DNA from: Bacteroidota bacterium
GTDB lineage: Bacteria; Bacteroidota; Bacteroidia; Flavobacteriales; Flavobacteriaceae
NCBI GenBank assembly: GCA_021793135.1
Contig: JAJYTI010000082.1
Coordinates: forward strand, 1-9,216
DNA length: 9,216 bases
Direction: 5' to 3'
Shown: piece after piece, positions 5,973-9,216 of the stretch
Layout of the letters: each line of letters starts with the position of its first letter
Position numbering within the stretch: position 1 is the stretch's first letter
Program-made: the position numbers and the translations under genes
Notes under the pieces: model-generated
What the model saw: only the letters and a program-made list of their open reading frames with translations
Database searches by the model: none
What the model was told of the DNA's origin: nothing

Positions 5973-8876
5973 TTATCGCAAGGCTTCTCTTAATATACTT
6001 ATAGGATGTTTTGCTTGCCTAGTCGTAGTATGTTCAATTTGCTGCCTACAACTTATACCATTTGCTGCGATAATGACTTCTTTATCTGCTTTTCTAACAG
6101 CTGGTGCTAAATGTAGTTCGGCTATTTTAATACTAAGATCATACTTATCTTTTTCAAATCCGAAACTACCTGCCATTCCACAACAGCCTGTTGGAAGAAT
6201 AGTAGGTTTATACCCAATAGGTAAATTTAAAATATCAAAAGTATCTTTCTGATTACCAAGTGCTTTTTGATGACAGTGATTATGAATTTTAATTTCTTTC
6301 GCTTCGTCTATAAATGAACTAGAAGTGATATTTCCTTTCTTAATTTCTTCTGCAATAAAAGTTTCTATTAAATAAGTTTTATTTGCAATTTTTATAGCTT
6401 TTTCTTTATCATCTGCCAATCGGATATATTCATCTTTAAAAGATAAAATAGCCGAGGGTTCTATGCCTACCAACACACTATTTGCTTTGAGAATAGGAGC
6501 TATTTTATTTAAATTTTTATTTATTTCTCTTTGTGCCTGATCTAAATAACCTTTGGATAGAAAACTACGCCCCGTATCTAAACCACTTACAATAGTAACT
6601 TGATAACCTAATTCACGTAGTAGAACTATGGAGTCTTCGGCAATGCTGCCTGCCATATAATTGACAAATTCATCAATTAAAAGTATTACCTCTGTTTTTT
6701 GAGTAACTTGATACTCTGGAAGTCTTTTAAAATTTGGTCGTTGTATTCTTGGCAAATTCCGTTGGGATGCAATGTTTCCTATTTGTTTGATCCAACTAGA
6801 AGTTATTTTGTTATTAAAAATCCAATTTGACATTTTTGGTAACAAACTTCCTAATTGTATCATTTTTATATTATAAGCAAACATTCGTTGCGATAAACTA
6901 GAACCATGTTCTTTCTTATATTGATATAAAAACTCTGTTTTTGCTGTTGCAATATCTACATTGCTCGGACATTCGTTTTGGCAAGCTTTACAGGACAAGC
7001 ATAAGGACAATGCTTCTTTTAAATCCTCCGAATCGAATTTATTTTTTGATTTATTATTGGTTAATACCTCACGTAGTACGTTTGCTCTACCTCTCGTGGT
7101 ATGAATTTCTTCTTTTGTAGCCTGGTAACTAGGGCACATAGCCCCATTGGATAAATGGGTTTTACGACAATCTCCGCTCCCATTACAATTCTCGCTAAGA
7201 CGTAAAATTCCTTGAGCATCGGAAAAATCCATCTTTGTTTGAATCTGTGGTTCTTCCCGATTAACTTCGTAGCGTAAATTTTCATCAATAGACCAAGAAT
7301 CGATTATTTTTCCTGGATTTAGAATATTTTTAGGGTCAAAAGCTTTTTTTAAATCTTTTAATAATTCATAATTTTCTTTCCCTATAAGAAGGGGAAGAAA
7401 ACTACCGCGTACTATTCCATCTCCATGTTCACCAGAAAAAGAACCTTTATATTTCTTAGTGAGTTTAGCAACCGATTCTGTAATTGAAACGAATTCCTTT
7501 ACATCTTCTGATTTTTTTAGATTTAATAATGGTCGAATATGCAATTCTCCAGCACCTGCATGTGCATAATACACTGCATTTTGTCCAAACGATTCCATTA
7601 AAATGCGGAATTCCGCTATAAACTCAGACAACACATTTAAAGGTACTGCTGTATCCTCTACGCATGCAATAGCCTTCGTATCTCCCACAATATTTCCTAA
7701 CAATCCCAATCCTGCTTTTCTCAAATCCAGAGCCTTAGTAACATCCGAATCATATAGAGCTACTACATATGAACATCGTCCAGATTTTTCTAAACTTACT
7801 TTTAAAGCCTCTACTTGTTCTTTTATCTCTAAATCTGTACTACCTCTAACTTCTAACATTAGAATAGCTTGAGGATCCTCTTTGATAAAAAATCGATAGT
7901 TTCGATAATACGCATTAGCATTCGTTCGGTCTAATATAGGCTTGTCCAGCATTTCGCACGTATAGAGATTGTGTTGCATAGCGACTACTACATCTGATAA
8001 ACAAGAAGCATAATCATTGTATTGCGGTACCACTAATGCCATTTTCTGTGGGGGTAATTCGTCCAATTGTAAAGTAACTTCTGTTGTAATTGCTAAAGTG
8101 CCTTCACTTCCAGTCAACAGCTTAGCTAAATTAAATTCTTGTGACTTTGAGGAATCGTAAACTTTACTAGCTGCTAGAATATCTAATGCATAACCTGTAT
8201 TTCTACGATGAATAGAAGGGTCAGGAAATTCGGAATATAGTTTCTCTCTTACCGTATTATCTTGTAATTTTTTATCTATAAACTTATAAATCTCACCTAT
8301 TATATTTTTTTGCTGTGATTTTTTTAGAATAGATTCTTTATCTTCTTCTGAAAAAACTGCAACCTCGCCACTACTTAAAACGGTTCGCATAGAAATAATT
8401 TTATCTCGCGTTACACCATATTGAATCGATGTAGTACCACTTGAATTATTTCCTACCATTCCTCCTATCATACATCGATTAGAAGTCGAAGTATTTGGAC
8501 CAAAAAACAATCCATAAGGTTCTAAATATAAATTTAACTCATCACGTATTACTCCGGGTTGAACACGAACTCTTTTATTCTTTTCATCTACTTCTAAGAT
8601 TGCCGTCATATGTTTGGACACATCCAGTATTATCCCTTTCCCCACACATTGACCTGCTAAAGAAGTTCCTGCTGTTCTTGGAACAATTCCAATATTATAT
8701 TTCGATGCAAAGGTGACAACATGCTGAATATCTAGTTCATTTTTAGGAAAAACAACCGCTTCGGGTAACGAACGATATACTGAAGCATCTGTAGCATATA
8801 GTTTTTTATAAAGAGAACTTGTATATACTTCTCCTTCTAAAATATTTTTTAATTCGGTGTATTTATCCTCTTGCAT
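5973..8876 (-). CDS. FAD-linked and Fe-S-binding 2-hydroxyacid dehydrogenase (YdiJ / Dld-II type)
   Basis: A single 967-residue chain that joins a VAO-type flavoprotein dehydrogenase to an iron-sulfur electron-transfer module; relatives oxidise D-2-hydroxyglutarate (E. coli YdiJ, about 1018 residues) or D-lactate (Dld-II, about 940) and pass electrons toward the respiratory chain. Domains in order: FAD-binding type 4 (about 37-272) with PRTAGTSLAGQ (66-76), FGPNTSTSNRCMIGGMVGNN (125-144) and TGSEGTLAI (255-263); FAD-oxidase C-terminal domain (about 275-525) with YAHAGAGELHIRP (437-449), SGEHGDG (481-487) and FDPKNILNPGKI (513-524); a ferredoxin-like region with Cys564, Cys570 and Cys581, then C626-x2-C629-x2-C632-x3-C636-P; and a C-terminal CCG-type region with HNHCHQK (865-871) and GCCGMAGSFG (897-906). 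The first CCG repeat is degenerate. No signal peptide or membrane segment is apparent, so it is probably cytoplasmic or peripheral. Length does not decide between D-lactate and D-2-hydroxyglutarate. aroC follows 53 bases downstream. Confidence 0.93.
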   Translation of the reverse strand: MQEDKYTELKNILEGEVYTSSLYKKLYATDASVYRSLPEAVVFPKNELDIQHVVTFASKYNIGIVPRTAGTSLAGQCVGKGIILDVSKHMTAILEVDEKNKRVRVQPGVIRDELNLYLEPYGLFFGPNTSTSNRCMIGGMVGNNSSGTTSIQYGVTRDKIISMRTVLSSGEVAVFSEEDKESILKKSQQKNIIGEIYKFIDKKLQDNTVREKLYSEFPDPSIHRRNTGYALDILAASKVYDSSKSQEFNLAKLLTGSEGTLAITTEVTLQLDELPPQKMALVVPQYNDYASCLSDVVVAMQHNLYTCEMLDKPILDRTNANAYYRNYRFFIKEDPQAILMLEVRGSTDLEIKEQVEALKVSLEKSGRCSYVVALYDSDVTKALDLRKAGLGLLGNIVGDTKAIACVEDTAVPLNVLSEFIAEFRILMESFGQNAVYYAHAGAGELHIRPLLNLKKSEDVKEFVSITESVAKLTKKYKGSFSGEHGDGIVRGSFLPLLIGKENYELLKDLKKAFDPKNILNPGKIIDSWSIDENLRYEVNREEPQIQTKMDFSDAQGILRLSENCNGSGDCRKTHLSNGAMCPSYQATKEEIHTTRGRANVLREVLTNNKSKNKFDSEDLKEALSLCLSCKACQNECPSNVDIATAKTEFLYQYKKEHGSSLSQRMFAYNIKMIQLGSLLPKMSNWIFNNKITSSWIKQIGNIASQRNLPRIQRPNFKRLPEYQVTQKTEVILLIDEFVNYMAGSIAEDSIVLLRELGYQVTIVSGLDTGRSFLSKGYLDQAQREINKNLNKIAPILKANSVLVGIEPSAILSFKDEYIRLADDKEKAIKIANKTYLIETFIAEEIKKGNITSSSFIDEAKEIKIHNHCHQKALGNQKDTFDILNLPIGYKPTILPTGCCGMAGSFGFEKDKYDLSIKIAELHLAPAVRKADKEVIIAANGISCRQQIEHTTTRQAKHPISILREALR

Positions 8877-8963
8877 GCGTTGCGATTCTTATTATGAGAT
8901 AGCCTTTATTTTACCTAAAGGTACAATTTTACTCAGGTTTATTGTCTAAATATAACAATGAGT

Positions 8964-8989
8964 CAAAAATAATCTTGTTAGGTTTTCAA
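8964..8989 (-). promoter_or_regulatory. Candidate Bacteroidota-type promoter for the flavin/Fe-S dehydrogenase (and aroC)
   Basis: On the minus strand TATTTTTG (plus 8964-8971) is a perfect TAnnTTTG match, preceded 15 bases upstream by TTG (plus 8987-8989). The spacing is two bases shorter than usual. It would give a leader of about 80 bases before the ATG at 8876. It overlaps the candidate promoter of the divergent gene. Confidence 0.33.
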
Positions 8990-9003
8990 CATTGTTTATT
9001 TTG
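8975..9003 (+). promoter_or_regulatory. Candidate Bacteroidota-type promoter for the 9046 exported protein
   Basis: TTG (8975-8977) is followed after 18 bases by TTATTTTG (8996-9003), a 7 of 8 match to TAnnTTTG. Transcription would start near 9010, about 35 bases before the ATG at 9046, with an A-rich leader and no Shine-Dalgarno site. Confidence 0.35.
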
Positions 9004-9045
9004 GTTACTTTTAAGCCGAAAAATAAAGATAAAGTTTAAAGATAA

Positions 9046-9216
9046 ATGCGAAGGTCACTATTTCTTATTTTCTTTCTTATAGGATATACCTATCTATCCT
9101 ATGGTCAAGACCTATCTGATAATACTGTTGGAATACGTGTTGGAGATAACAAGGGCTTTGGTATAGAGGTTGCCTATCAACATCTATTGGAGGAAAATAA
9201 ACGTTTAGAAAAGATC
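9046..9216 (+). CDS. Exported protein, probable outer-membrane beta-barrel, N-terminal part only
   Basis: The frame is open from the ATG at 9046 to the window end, giving 57 residues. It begins with a clear signal peptide: two arginines after Met, a hydrophobic core LFLIFFLIGYTYL (5-17) and a likely cleavage site after SYG, before Gln21, the common Bacteroidota arrangement. The mature part alternates polar and hydrophobic residues (TVGIRVGDNKGFGIEVAYQH, 27-46), as expected for a beta-hairpin with a tight Gly/Asn turn, then a polar LLEENKRLEK stretch. This recalls small outer-membrane beta-barrel proteins common in flavobacteria, but only the first strands are present. Function is unknown. The start is supported by the signal peptide and by the promoter candidate upstream. 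Confidence 0.75.
   Translation, partial: MRRSLFLIFFLIGYTYLSYGQDLSDNTVGIRVGDNKGFGIEVAYQHLLEENKRLEKI

Noticed and set aside
7061..8716. Small open frames on both strands (7061-7288, 7603-7872, 8495-8716) within the dehydrogenase
   Set aside because: They are shadows of the 967-residue reading frame, which keeps its motifs throughout.
5973..8876. Possible artificial fusion or frameshift joining a flavoprotein and an Fe-S protein
   Set aside because: The same domain order and length are normal for YdiJ/Dld-II-type proteins, and the frame is unbroken with all linker regions typical.

Overview
The window looks like chromosomal DNA of a member of the Bacteroidota, most likely a flavobacterium. The DNA is AT-rich. 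Genes lack Shine-Dalgarno sites and instead have A-rich leaders. The spaces between divergent genes contain matches to the Bacteroidota promoter pattern (TTG, then TAnnTTTG). The last protein has a Bacteroidota-style signal peptide leading into an apparent outer-membrane beta-barrel. This assignment rests on motifs read by eye, not on a database search.

Layout. At the left edge, a minus-strand DinF-type MATE exporter (1-1245) loses its C-terminus to the window boundary. Divergent from it is a plus-strand pair: a strongly altered member of the dicarboxylate/amino acid:cation symporter (DAACS) family (1384-2565), then 16 bases later a ThiD/PdxK-family vitamin kinase (2582-3421) that resembles the Bacillus-type pyridoxal kinase more than a true HMP-P kinase. 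Converging on this pair with one base between stop codons is a second DAACS transporter (3423-4703, minus), which keeps all the canonical sodium and acidic-substrate residues. Upstream of it on the minus strand are aroC, chorismate synthase (4855-5919), and a 967-residue flavin and iron-sulfur 2-hydroxyacid dehydrogenase (5973-8876). At the right edge a divergent plus-strand gene begins, encoding an exported, probably outer-membrane, protein (9046 to the window end). All intergenic gaps are under 200 bases. I saw no RNA genes, mobile elements, CRISPR arrays or long repeats.

How the parts may work together. Most of the window is housekeeping: shikimate pathway, 2-hydroxyacid oxidation, and acidic amino acid or C4-dicarboxylate uptake. 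The best candidate for something undescribed is the transporter-kinase pair at 1384-3421. The transporter lacks the TM8 arginine that binds the acidic side chain in canonical DAACS proteins and has a rewritten TM7 sodium motif, so it probably carries a non-acidic compound or uses a different coupling ion. The kinase just downstream is of a family that traps B6 vitamers or pyrimidine alcohols by phosphorylation. Uptake followed by phosphorylation trapping of such a vitamer is a testable inference, not something the sequence proves.
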